This document shows positions 44,892 through 53,081 of a stretch of DNA of 64,000 bases, piece by piece. This stretch comes from DATBLY01 sp963705545. GTDB lineage: Bacteria; Actinomycetota; UBA4738; HRBIN12. A program made the translations under genes and the position numbers. The notes under the pieces are model-generated. The model worked only from the letters and a program-made list of their open reading frames with translations. It made no database searches and had not been told where the DNA came from. The stretch is taken from contig CAVPJX010000004.1 of NCBI GenBank assembly GCA_963705545.1, positions 310,001-374,000 of the forward strand, written 5' to 3'. Each line of letters starts with the position of its first letter. Positions within the stretch are counted from its first letter, which is position 1.

Positions 44892-46061
44892 ATGGCGGAG
44901 GTGGATCTCTCGGGCGTGGAGATCGTCGATGCCCACACGCACCCCTACCGCCTCGAGGACCTGGTCGCTCGGGGCTCGGCGGGCTTCGACACGCGGCTGA
45001 CGTTCCTCGGCGAGTCGTTCCATTCCTCGTCGCAGCTCCACGAGCGCCTCTGGCCGATGGCCGACGCGCTCACGGGCTCGACGGTGCTGGGACTGGCCCT
45101 GATCCGATGGCTCGCGCGCCACCTGGGATGCGAACCGACCCGCGAGGCCGTGACCGCCGCCCGGGAGGCGGCCGTACACGAAGACGCGACCGCGTATACG
45201 CGCGAGCTGCTTCGCGCCGCCGGGGTGGTCGCCGTCCTCTCCGACGAGGGCTACCCGCAGCCTCCGATCACGGCTCCGGAGTTCTCGGCGACGATCGGCG
45301 TGACGGTGCACCGGGTGGCCCGCCTCGAGCCGTGGATCGTCGACCGGCGCGAGGCGTCCTTCGACGATCTGGTCGCGGGGGTGGAGGCCGAGGCGACGGC
45401 CGCCGCATCGGACCCGAACTGCGTGGCGTTCAAGTCGATCGTCGCGTACCGGACGGGCCTGGACGTCGGCGACCCGTCGGCCTCGGACGCGACCGAGGCG
45501 CTCGAGCGCTGGCGCGCGGACGGCTGGCGGGAGACCCGCGAGCACGCGAAGCCGGTCCGCGACTTCCTGATCCGGCGCGCGCTCCGCGTCGCGCGATCGA
45601 CGGACCGTCCCTTCCATTTCCACTGCGGCGGCGGCGACCCCGACATCAATCTGGCTCGGGCGTCGCCACGGGAGCTGTTCCCGCTCCTGCGCGACGTGCA
45701 GGACCAGCCGGTCGTCCTCGTGCATTCGGGGTACCCGTGGATCCGGGAGGCCGCCTACGTCGCGTCCGTGCTCCCCAACGTCTACCTCGAGCTCTCCGAG
45801 CTGATCCCGTGGGGATGGGGGCAGGTCGATTGGGGGCTCGAGATGCTCGTCGGCACGGTGCCGGCCGCGAAGCTCCTGTACGGCTCGGACGAGGCCGGCG
45901 ACCCCGAGGCGTTCTGGGTCTCGGCGTTGCTCGCGCGGTCGTCCCTGGAGCGGGTCCTCGCGCGGTTCGTCGAGCGCGACTACGTGTCGCAGGCGCAGGC
46001 CGAGCGGCTCGGGAGGCTCGTCCTGGCCGACGCGTGCCGCGACCTGCACGGGCTCCGCTGA
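44892..46061 (+). CDS. FluG N-terminal-type amidohydrolase
   Basis: A 389-residue TIM-barrel amidohydrolase (Amidohydro_2). H17-x-H19 in V-D-A-H-T-H-P starts the metal site; F-H-F-H-C-G-G-G-D-P-D, V-L-V-H-S-G-Y-P and L-Y-G-S-D-E-A-G supply the other His and Asp residues. This is the domain fused N-terminally to glutamine synthetase in FluG and nodulin/GS proteins. It lies 19 nt after GS-like 3 with GGAAGGGGG upstream of its ATG. It may release the glutamyl or amine product from the ligase product, or deaminate an intermediate. Confidence 0.8.
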   Translation: MAEVDLSGVEIVDAHTHPYRLEDLVARGSAGFDTRLTFLGESFHSSSQLHERLWPMADALTGSTVLGLALIRWLARHLGCEPTREAVTAAREAAVHEDATAYTRELLRAAGVVAVLSDEGYPQPPITAPEFSATIGVTVHRVARLEPWIVDRREASFDDLVAGVEAEATAAASDPNCVAFKSIVAYRTGLDVGDPSASDATEALERWRADGWRETREHAKPVRDFLIRRALRVARSTDRPFHFHCGGGDPDINLARASPRELFPLLRDVQDQPVVLVHSGYPWIREAAYVASVLPNVYLELSELIPWGWGQVDWGLEMLVGTVPAAKLLYGSDEAGDPEAFWVSALLARSSLERVLARFVERDYVSQAQAERLGRLVLADACRDLHGLR

Positions 46062-46082
46062 TCCGGCAGGCTCGGGGGAAGG

Positions 46083-46114
46083 GGAGCCCGCCCGCCGGAT
46101 GGCGGACGGGCTCC
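46083..46114. terminator. Bidirectional terminator hairpin between convergent genes
   Basis: GGAGCCCG (46083-46090) pairs with CGGGCTCC (46107-46114), and the inner CCGCC (46092-46096) with GGCGG (46101-46105). It separates the amidohydrolase and APC permease genes. No T-run. Confidence 0.65.
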
Positions 46115-46134
46115 GAGGGCCGAGACCGGCCGCG

Positions 46135-47700
46135 TCAGCCGACGGGCGCCGCCGTGCCGGGTGGGAGGTCCTCCTTGATCTCCTGCTCCGCCGCACCCTC
46201 GGCGAGCAGCTGCTCGTCGGTCTTGCCGCGCCGCGTGCTCTGGGACACGAAGTAGATCACGATGCCGCTGATCACGGAGAACGCCGTGATCCCGATCATC
46301 CAGGCGTTCCACTCGGCGAGCGTCGGGAACCCGGTCGGGTACCACGACCCCACGAAGATGAACAGGACCGCCAGGACGTTGACGACGAACCCGACCGCGC
46401 CGCAGACGTAGAGCCACCCGACCGGGGCCCGGCGCGCCTCCTCGAACCGCGCGGGCTCCGCCCGCTTCGCGAAGAAGATGTCGAGGAACAACAGGGCCGT
46501 CGAGATGCACCACACGATCGTGACGCCGGCGTACAGCGCGTAGAAGACCTTGTACGGATCGCTCTCGCCGGCGCCAAGGATGAAGAAGACGAGGATCGCG
46601 ATCAGGGTCGCGATCACGGTCTGCAGGGTGATCGCGTTCGCCGGCACCTTGTTCTTGTTCACCTTGCCGAACTGGTGGGGGAGGCGCTTCTCCATCCCCG
46701 ACACGAAGAGGAGGCGTCCGAAGGAGTAGTTGTAGACGACGGCCACGGTGAGGAAGACCCACGTCATGATCAGCGAGACGAGGATGCCCGCCCATTCACC
46801 GATCCCGGTGGCGACCGTCTGCGCGCCGCCGGTCGTCCCGTTCGCCCCGCCCGCCTCGATCACGACCATGTTGCCCCACGTCGCCCAGAGGTAGGCGCCC
46901 ATCACGATGAGGCTGCCCCACAGCAGGAACGTCCGGATCGCCTTCTCGCCACCCTTCACCTCGACGCCCATGTTCAGCGGCGTCTCGATCCCGAGCAGGG
47001 CCAGGATCGCGAACGAGAAGAACGTCAGGTTCGCGGGGAGCCCGAGCGCGAGCGTGTCGCCCTGGAACGGGTCCCACCCCGTTCCGAAGTCGGTCGAGGA
47101 GGGGTTGCCCTTGAGGAGCCACACGACGCCGGCCAGGCCGATCAGGAAGATCGCGGTCGCGTACGCGAAGAACTGGATGTTCACGTAGTTCTGGGTCACC
47201 CGCATCTTCAGGTACGACATCGTGGCGCTGAACCACAGGACGACCAGGACGACGATGCCGAGCTCCCAGTTCTTCGTCAGGATCGCGCAGGGCTCGCCGT
47301 TGCAGTCGAAGAACGACGCGGTCTGCTGGAGGAAGTTCGCCACGAGGATCCCGATGAAGACCATCGAGATGGGCCCCGGCCACCAGGCGACGAACCCGGC
47401 GAAGAACCCCCAGAACGGGCCGAGGACCTTGTGGGTCCACACGTACAGGGAGCCCTCTTCGGGGAACATCCGGCCGAGCTGGGCGGTGACGAACGCGCCG
47501 GTGACGAGGAACGTCGCGAAGGCGACGATCCAGAAGACGAAGACCGAGGGCCCGGCGAACTGCAGACCGGCGGCGTTGTTGATGAACAGGACGACCCCGA
47601 CGAAGATCACGACCAGGTCGAACGGCCCGAGCGTCCTGGCGACGAGGACCGGCGCGACCTTCTCCGAGATCATCACGTTCTCGTCGGTCTGCGTGGCCAT
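46135..47700 (-). CDS. APC-superfamily amino acid/amine permease
   Basis: A 521-residue transporter with about 12-13 membrane helices (first near residues 28-48). F-I-N-N-A-A-G-L-Q-F-A-G in helix 1, F-P-E-E-G-S-L-Y-V-W-T-H and I-E-T-P-L-N-M-G-V-E match the APC amino-acid/polyamine fold. The substrate is unknown; the surrounding enzymes suggest an amine or amino acid. ATG with GGGAGGGGG upstream. A GCCCTGAAAGGGC hairpin sits in the 99-nt gap before the gene. It ends a minus-strand cluster of related genes. Confidence 0.85.
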   Translation of the reverse strand: MATQTDENVMISEKVAPVLVARTLGPFDLVVIFVGVVLFINNAAGLQFAGPSVFVFWIVAFATFLVTGAFVTAQLGRMFPEEGSLYVWTHKVLGPFWGFFAGFVAWWPGPISMVFIGILVANFLQQTASFFDCNGEPCAILTKNWELGIVVLVVLWFSATMSYLKMRVTQNYVNIQFFAYATAIFLIGLAGVVWLLKGNPSSTDFGTGWDPFQGDTLALGLPANLTFFSFAILALLGIETPLNMGVEVKGGEKAIRTFLLWGSLIVMGAYLWATWGNMVVIEAGGANGTTGGAQTVATGIGEWAGILVSLIMTWVFLTVAVVYNYSFGRLLFVSGMEKRLPHQFGKVNKNKVPANAITLQTVIATLIAILVFFILGAGESDPYKVFYALYAGVTIVWCISTALLFLDIFFAKRAEPARFEEARRAPVGWLYVCGAVGFVVNVLAVLFIFVGSWYPTGFPTLAEWNAWMIGITAFSVISGIVIYFVSQSTRRGKTDEQLLAEGAAEQEIKEDLPPGTAAPVG

Positions 47701-47799
47701 GCAGCACCCCCTCCCGAGCGGGGTCCGTGCCGGCCCTTTCAGGGCGGCGAAGCCCCGCGGATCCTGTCGCCGGATGCTGGCACAGCCCGCGGTGGCTGT

Positions 47800-48507
47800 C
47801 TAGACGAGGGTGACGACGTCCGCGAAGCGGCGGAACACCTCTCGGGCCTTCCGTTCCTGAGCGGGGAGGTACCGGTCGGCCTCGTCGAGCACCTGTTCGC
47901 TCGACTTCCCCCAGGCCCGGACGCCGTCCTCCCCGGCGGCCTCGAGCCACCGTTCGACCTCGGGCCGGTCGACCTCCAGGTGGAACTGCAGCCCCCAGGC
48001 CCGCTCGCCCACGCGGAAGGCCTGCAGGGGGACGTCGTCGCCCGTCGCGAGCAGGACGGATCCGTGGGGGAGCTCGAACGTGTCCTCGTGCCAGTGGAAG
48101 ACCCGGTCGGCCTCCTCGAAGACGGACAGCAGTCGGTCGCCCGCGGCGTCGGGCGTGGGGTGCAGGGTCCGGAACCCGAACTCCCGCGTCCCGGCAGGGT
48201 GCACGGATCGGTCCAGTGCGCGCGCCAGCATCTGCGCGCCCAGGCAGATCCCGAGGTAGGGGATGCCGCGGTCGACGGCGCGGCGCACGTACGCACGTTC
48301 GTCGGCGAGGAACGGATGGCGATCGGTGGTGTCGACGTTCATCGCCCCGCCGAACAGCACGATGCCCGAGATCTCGTCGAGCGGGGGGAGCCGGTCCCCG
48401 TCGGTCGCCCGGTGCGTCAGGACCCCTCGACCGGCGTCGGCGAGGCTCGCGGGAGCGACCCCGAACGTCTCGTCGTCGTCGTGGCCGATCAGGAGGACGG
48501 GGCGCAT
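47800..48507 (-). CDS. Class I glutamine-amidotransferase-like hydrolase
   Basis: A 235-residue GATase1 protein: nucleophile C88 in L-G-I-C-L-G-A-Q, and His/Glu in Q-F-H-L-E-V. As at 39060 there is no partner synthetase domain, so hydrolysis of a gamma-glutamyl amide is the likely activity, although GMP-synthase-like annotation is common. The leaderless -10 box TAGACT shows it can be transcribed independently. Its neighbours are an acetamidase/formamidase and an APC permease. The third such hydrolase is fused to GrpB at 30865. Confidence 0.8.
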   Translation of the reverse strand: MRPVLLIGHDDDETFGVAPASLADAGRGVLTHRATDGDRLPPLDEISGIVLFGGAMNVDTTDRHPFLADERAYVRRAVDRGIPYLGICLGAQMLARALDRSVHPAGTREFGFRTLHPTPDAAGDRLLSVFEEADRVFHWHEDTFELPHGSVLLATGDDVPLQAFRVGERAWGLQFHLEVDRPEVERWLEAAGEDGVRAWGKSSEQVLDEADRYLPAQERKAREVFRRFADVVTLV

Positions 48508-48514
48508 CCGGGCG

Positions 48515-48520
48515 AGTCTA
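48515..48520 (-). promoter_or_regulatory. -10 box of a leaderless promoter (amidotransferase-like)
   Basis: On the minus strand TAGACT ends 7 nt before the ATG at 48507, and overlaps the stop of the formamidase gene. Confidence 0.55.
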
Positions 48521-49555
48521 CGGTGGCGGAGAACCGCCCCGGGCCACGAGGTAGGCGGCGGCGATCTCGCCGAGGCGTGCGTGGGTCGATCCGTACACGT
48601 CCCGGTCGGGCAGGTAGCGCTTCCGCGCCTTCACCACGCACGTGTAGTTCGGGTCGCAGACGTTCGCGAGGGGGCTCTCCGAGATCTGCGTGACGAGCTG
48701 ATAGGCGTCGTACTTGTCCATCCCGTGTTCCTCGACGAGCCACATCACGAGGTCGGCGTGCGCGATCCGGAACGCGTCCTCGAGCGGCCGGGCCGAGCCC
48801 GTCGACATGATGTACTCGTCGTTCTCCAGTCGGGGCCAGGGCGTCATCCGGCCCTTGATGAGGTCGACGATCAGCACCGTGTCCATCGCGCCCTCCACGG
48901 CCACCCCGCAGGTCTCGCCCTCGCCCTGACGGTAGTGGCCGTCACCCAGCGAGAACAGCGCCCCCTCCACGTTGACGCCGAGGTAGCAGGTCGTCCCCGG
49001 CCGAACCTCCGGGCTGTCCATGTTCCCGCCCCACGGCCCGGGAACGAGCGCGAGCCGCACCTCGAGGTTCGCCGGCGCGACCCCGACGGTGCCGTGCATC
49101 GGTTCGAGGGGAAGGTCCGTCGTGTGGTCGCCCCGCCGGGCGCGATACCGAACGGTACGCGCGGCCCGATCCACCTCGTAGAGCCAGACGATCTCCTCGA
49201 GCGGGTCCTGCAGCGTCACGGTCGCGAGCGTGGACGTGAGGGCGCCGAAGAAGGGCACCGTGGTCGAGACGCCCCAGTCCCGCGACGGCTCGATCGACAC
49301 GAACCGCAGCGCGATCGTGTCGCCCGGCTCGGCTCCCTCGACGAAGAACGGACCGGTCTGCGGGTTCAGGAACGGGAACCGGATCTTCTCCGAGACCAGG
49401 TCGTCGACGGTCCGCAGCAACCCCGTGAAGCAGTCGTCCGTCCACAGCTCGAGCACGTCGCCCGGCCGCACCGTCCGCACGGGCTCGGCCCCGCCGAACG
49501 TCCACACGTAGTCGTCGCGTTCGGGCCGGAACGAGACGACGTTCAGCTCGGCCAT
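48518..49555 (-). CDS. Acetamidase/formamidase family enzyme
   Basis: A 345-residue FmdA/AmdA-family amidase. V-R-P-G-D-V-L-E-L-W, N-P-Q-T-G-P-F-F-V-E-G-A-E-P-G-D, W-G-G-N-M-D and A-L-F-S-L-G-D-G-H-Y-R-Q-G-E-G-E are family landmarks including the metal-binding Asp/His/Glu positions. These enzymes release ammonia from formamide or short amides. Here it sits between a glutamylating ligase (20 nt upstream) and a GATase-type hydrolase (10 nt downstream), suggesting that amides arise in the same pathway. Confidence 0.85.
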   Translation of the reverse strand: MAELNVVSFRPERDDYVWTFGGAEPVRTVRPGDVLELWTDDCFTGLLRTVDDLVSEKIRFPFLNPQTGPFFVEGAEPGDTIALRFVSIEPSRDWGVSTTVPFFGALTSTLATVTLQDPLEEIVWLYEVDRAARTVRYRARRGDHTTDLPLEPMHGTVGVAPANLEVRLALVPGPWGGNMDSPEVRPGTTCYLGVNVEGALFSLGDGHYRQGEGETCGVAVEGAMDTVLIVDLIKGRMTPWPRLENDEYIMSTGSARPLEDAFRIAHADLVMWLVEEHGMDKYDAYQLVTQISESPLANVCDPNYTCVVKARKRYLPDRDVYGSTHARLGEIAAAYLVARGGSPPP

Positions 49556-49574
49556 CTCCTGACCCTCCCTCGGC

Positions 49575-50957
49575 TCATCCCCGTTCGAAGTACCTGGCCA
49601 GCTCCCAGTCGGTGACCGTCTGGTTGTCGTAGATCGTCTGCTCCTGAACCGCGGTGTTCAGCAGATGCTCGAAGACGAAGTCACCGAACGCCTCGCGCGC
49701 CACCTTGCTCTTGCGGAACGTCTCGGCGGCCTCGTGGAGCGAGTAGGGGACCCGTGGGACGCGCTTGGCCTCGTAGGCGTTGCCCCGGAACATCTCCGGC
49801 GGCTCGACCTTGTTCTCGATCCCCCACAGTCCGGCCGCGATCGTCGCCGCGAACGCGAGGTAGGGGTTCGCGTCGGCACCCGGGATCCGGCATTCGACCC
49901 GGGCGCCCGTGTGCTCGCCGACCGTGCGGAACCCGCACGTCCGGTTGTCACGGCTCCACACGATCGCCGTCGGGGCCCACGAGCCGAGCTGGTACCGCTT
50001 GAACGAGTTGACGAACGGCGCGTACATCCAGGCCATCTCGCGTGCGCACGCCATGAGGCCGCCGAGGTACCAGCGGTAGGTGTCGCTCATGTGGTGCTCG
50101 CCCTTGGCGTCCCACATCAGGGACTTCTTCCCGGGCTTGTCCCAGACGCTCGAATGCAGGTGGCAGCTCGACCCCGCCTCGGCCATCGTCCACTTCGCCA
50201 TGAACGTGACCGCGACGCCGTTGAGTTCCGCGATCTCCTTCACCCCGTGCTTGTAGAGCGCGTGATGATCGGCGTTGGACAGGGCGTCGGAGTACGTGAT
50301 GTTCACCTCGTGCTGACCGCGGCCGAACTCACCCTTGCTGAACTCCACGGGGATCCCGGCGCCGAGCATCCCGTTGCGGATCTGCCGCAGCAGCCACTCG
50401 TCCCGGGTCGTCTGCAGCATGTGGTAGTCCATGATGTACGGGGAGCTCGGCCGCAGATCCCGGTAGCCGCGCTCCGCGGCCTCGCGGTAGGAGTCCTGGA
50501 ACAGGTAGAACTCCAGCTCTGATCCCGTCTTGATCGTGAAGCCCGCCTTGCGGGCCCGCTCGATCTGGCGCTTCAGGATCGTCCGCGGAGCGACCTCGAC
50601 CTCCTCGTCCTTGTCCTCTTCGTCGTAGATGTCGCAGATCACCATCACGGTCTTGTCGATCCACGGGCACCACCGCAGGGTGCTCATGTCGGGGACCATG
50701 CGGAAGTCGCCGTACCCCGTCTCCCAGCTCGCGTACTTGTAGCCGGGGAGCGGCTCCATCTCCATGTCGATCGCCAGCAGGTACAGGCAGGCGTGGAGGC
50801 CCTCCTCGCCCAGGATCTCCTCCAGGAAGAAGTGCGGGACGACGCGCTTGCCCATGAAGCGGCCCTGGAGGTCGGTGAACATGCACAAGACGGTGTCGAC
50901 CTCGCCGGAATCGGCGAGCGCCGCGAGCTGTGCCGCGTCGATCCTGCCCTGGTTCAT
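49575..50957 (-). CDS. Glutamine-synthetase-like ligase (GS-like 4)
   Basis: A 460-residue GS fold: E-L-E in G-S-E-L-E-F-Y-L, E in G-Q-H-E-V-N-I, H-L-H in S-S-C-H-L-H-S-S-V, N-S-F-K-R-Y-Q-L-G-S-W-A-P and R-V-E-C-R-I-P-G-A-D-A-N-P-Y. It is closest in motif content to GlnA3/PuuA-type gamma-glutamyl-amine synthetases; the acceptor amine is unknown. Its upstream gene is an ethanolamine-permease-like transporter, as seen near the ethanolamine-glutamylating GlnA4 of Streptomyces. ATG 50957 follows GGGAGGGAG. A strong hairpin lies 34-65 nt upstream. Confidence 0.87.
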   Translation of the reverse strand: MNQGRIDAAQLAALADSGEVDTVLCMFTDLQGRFMGKRVVPHFFLEEILGEEGLHACLYLLAIDMEMEPLPGYKYASWETGYGDFRMVPDMSTLRWCPWIDKTVMVICDIYDEEDKDEEVEVAPRTILKRQIERARKAGFTIKTGSELEFYLFQDSYREAAERGYRDLRPSSPYIMDYHMLQTTRDEWLLRQIRNGMLGAGIPVEFSKGEFGRGQHEVNITYSDALSNADHHALYKHGVKEIAELNGVAVTFMAKWTMAEAGSSCHLHSSVWDKPGKKSLMWDAKGEHHMSDTYRWYLGGLMACAREMAWMYAPFVNSFKRYQLGSWAPTAIVWSRDNRTCGFRTVGEHTGARVECRIPGADANPYLAFAATIAAGLWGIENKVEPPEMFRGNAYEAKRVPRVPYSLHEAAETFRKSKVAREAFGDFVFEHLLNTAVQEQTIYDNQTVTDWELARYFERG

Positions 50958-50990
50958 GTCGGCTCCCTCCCGTTCCCGTCGCGGACGCAC

Positions 50991-51022
50991 GAACGCGGCG
51001 GTCCGGATGGACCGCCGCGTTC
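50991..51022 (-). terminator. 14-bp perfect hairpin between permease and ligase genes
   Basis: GAACGCGGCGGTCC (50991-51004), loop GGAT, and its exact complement (51009-51022). It follows the permease stop by 25 nt. Either terminator or attenuator for the ligase gene. Confidence 0.6.
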
Positions 51023-51047
51023 GGCGTTGCGGTGCACCTCGCCTCGG

Positions 51048-52667
51048 CTATCCAGTCGGAGCCGAAGGTGGCGTCGGCGTCGACGAACCGCCCGTCCCGC
51101 CCCGGAGGATGGATTCCTGCTCCTCGCGTGACGTCGAGAAGCCCGCCGCCTCCGGGATGCCGGCCTCGCCCCTCGTCAGGGCGAACTCCTCCTCCGGCGA
51201 CAGCACGAGGCGGTGCCGCCCCGCGATCGCGAAGTACAGGACCCCGAGCACGTAGTAGATCGCCACGCCGTAGACGCCCGGCCGGTACGCCTCGTTCAGG
51301 AAGATGGCGATCAGCGAGATCGCCGCGAGGGCGCCCGCGATGACGGCACCGGGGACCCCCCACTTGCTCCGGTAGGGGCGCTCGATGTTCGGCATGTTGC
51401 GACGCAGCAGCACGAACGACGTCATCTGCATGATGTAGGAGATCACCGCCGCGAACACGGCCATGTTCAACAGCGCCGCCACGATCTGCGTGCCGAGCTC
51501 CTCCCGCTGGAGGAGGTAGACGAGGAGCGCGACCGCGTACCCGACGACCGCGCCGGCGATCAACGCGACGTGCGGCGTCTTCCGCGTGCCGTGCGTCGTC
51601 GAGAGCCACTTCGGGAAGTACCCAGCGCGCGACAGCGAATACGTGTTCCGCCCGTACGCGAAGATGATCGTGAAGAAGCTCGCCACCAGCCCGATCACGA
51701 ACAGCAACCCGAGCAGCTCAGTAGCAGCCCCCTCGCCGAAGATCGCGTAGAGACCGTCGAGCAGCGGGAACCCGGACGCGCCGTAGAGGAAGGCGCCGCC
51801 CGGGAGCGCCGTGTTGAAGATCAGCACCAGGATCGCCGCGATCAGCAGCGTGTGCATCGCCCAGACGGAGCCCTTCGGCACGTCGCGCCGGGGGTCGAGC
51901 GACTCCTCGGCCGCGAGCGGAACTTCCTCGATCGCGAGGAAGAACCAGATCGCGAACGGGAGCGACTTGAAGATGCCGCTGATCCCGAACGGGAGCCAAT
52001 CACCACCCCCTCCCGGGATCTCCGCACCGTCCGGCGAGATGTTCGTCCACAGCGAGAAGTCGAGCTTCCCCGAGAAGATGGCCGCGATGATGAAGAACAC
52101 GAGGACGGCGATCGACAGGACCGTGATCGCCACCGTGAACCGCATCGTGGCCTCGATCCCGATGATGTTGATACCCACGAAGATGATGTAGAAGACCGCC
52201 CACCAGAACGGCAGGCTGTTCCACCACGGGCTGCCCGTGACGTCGAAGAGCCCGGCCGTGATCTCCTGCATCAGCAGTCCGATCGCGCCGACGACGACGG
52301 CGGGCGTGATCACGTACTCCATGTTCTCGGCGAGCCCGGTGAGGAACCCTCCCCAGGGACCCATCGCCGAGCGCGCGAACGAGTACGCGCCGCCCGTGTG
52401 TGGCAGTGCCGGGGACATCTCGGCGATCGAGTAGACGAGGCCGTAGTACATGACCGCCATGAGGGCCGCGGCGATCAGTAAGCCGCCGAACCCACCCGTC
52501 CCGAGCCCGAAGTTCCAGCCGTAATACTCGCCGGAGATGACCGCGCCGACCCCGAGCGCCCACAGACCCCAGACGCCCGCGTGACGACGCAACTTCCGTT
52601 GCTCGAAGTACTCGTCGCCTACCTCTTGGTAGGTGACCGAGCCGACCTTGCGTTCCTTATCCGACAC
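51048..52667 (-). CDS. Ethanolamine permease-like APC transporter
   Basis: A 539-residue APC transporter with about 12 helices. The N-terminal W-A-L-G-V-G-A-V-I-S-G-E-Y-Y-G-W-N and A-L-P-H-T-G-G-A-Y-S-F-A-R-S-A-M-G-P-W-G-G-F resemble the ethanolamine permease (EutP/EatA) subfamily, which imports ethanolamine in proton symport. Next to a GS-like ligase this suggests import of ethanolamine or a related monoamine for gamma-glutamylation; substrate assignment is inference. A TTGACA -35-like box in the 3' end of the neighbouring small gene is the likely promoter element. Confidence 0.8.
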   Translation of the reverse strand: MSDKERKVGSVTYQEVGDEYFEQRKLRRHAGVWGLWALGVGAVISGEYYGWNFGLGTGGFGGLLIAAALMAVMYYGLVYSIAEMSPALPHTGGAYSFARSAMGPWGGFLTGLAENMEYVITPAVVVGAIGLLMQEITAGLFDVTGSPWWNSLPFWWAVFYIIFVGINIIGIEATMRFTVAITVLSIAVLVFFIIAAIFSGKLDFSLWTNISPDGAEIPGGGGDWLPFGISGIFKSLPFAIWFFLAIEEVPLAAEESLDPRRDVPKGSVWAMHTLLIAAILVLIFNTALPGGAFLYGASGFPLLDGLYAIFGEGAATELLGLLFVIGLVASFFTIIFAYGRNTYSLSRAGYFPKWLSTTHGTRKTPHVALIAGAVVGYAVALLVYLLQREELGTQIVAALLNMAVFAAVISYIMQMTSFVLLRRNMPNIERPYRSKWGVPGAVIAGALAAISLIAIFLNEAYRPGVYGVAIYYVLGVLYFAIAGRHRLVLSPEEEFALTRGEAGIPEAAGFSTSREEQESILRGGTGGSSTPTPPSAPTG

Positions 52668-52734
52668 CGGGATTCCCCCCTTCCCGCATCGCCTGCACGC
52701 AAGCAGCGCGGTGCGTATCAGGCCACAGGCGACG

Positions 52735-52748
52735 CTTGTCTGTCAAAC
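52735..52748. promoter_or_regulatory. Candidate operator TTGTCTGTCAAAC upstream of the permease
   Basis: CTTGTCTGTCAAAC is nearly the same as the GntR operator TTGTCAGACAAAC at 32234-32246 (11 of 13 bases). On the minus strand it contains TTGACA, a possible -35 of the ethanolamine-permease-like gene. Confidence 0.4.
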
Positions 52749-52750
52749 GT

Positions 52751-53044
52751 CTAGCCGGGGGGCTGCAGGCGCCTGCGAACGTGCCGCTGGGGGATGGCGG
52801 CCAGGCACGCGAAGACGAGCGTGACCGTCACGGTGCGGGCGAACCCGGCCGCGTCGGCGACCGCTCGGAAGAGGGGTGCGGCGAGCACCACCCCGATGGT
52901 CACGACCGGTCCGATCCGCACCCGGAAGAGGACCTTGAGCAGGATCAAGGCCACGACCGCGATGACGACGGGCACGAAGTCCCACTCGCCGCCGGCGTCG
53001 AACGCCTGAGGTGGCCCGCCCAGTCCGAGCACGACGACATCCAA
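52751..53044 (-). CDS. Small membrane protein (unknown)
   Basis: A 97-residue protein with two to three hydrophobic segments (about 21-38, 46-62 and 66-85) and a basic C-terminus. TTG 53044 is the longest start; GTG 53032 may be the true one, since a TAGGTT box lies about 10 nt before it. No family recognised. It follows the SDR gene by 37 nt on the same strand and precedes the permease. Confidence 0.5.
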   Translation of the reverse strand: MDVVVLGLGGPPQAFDAGGEWDFVPVVIAVVALILLKVLFRVRIGPVVTIGVVLAAPLFRAVADAAGFARTVTVTLVFACLAAIPQRHVRRRLQPPG

Positions 53045-53081
53045 CCTACCCCCGCGGGCCGATCGGTGCGGTGTCGGTTCG

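Noticed and set aside
46083..51022. Classical Rho-independent terminators
   Set aside because: The hairpins at 46083 and 50991 are strong but lack a T-run; called terminators only from position and structure.
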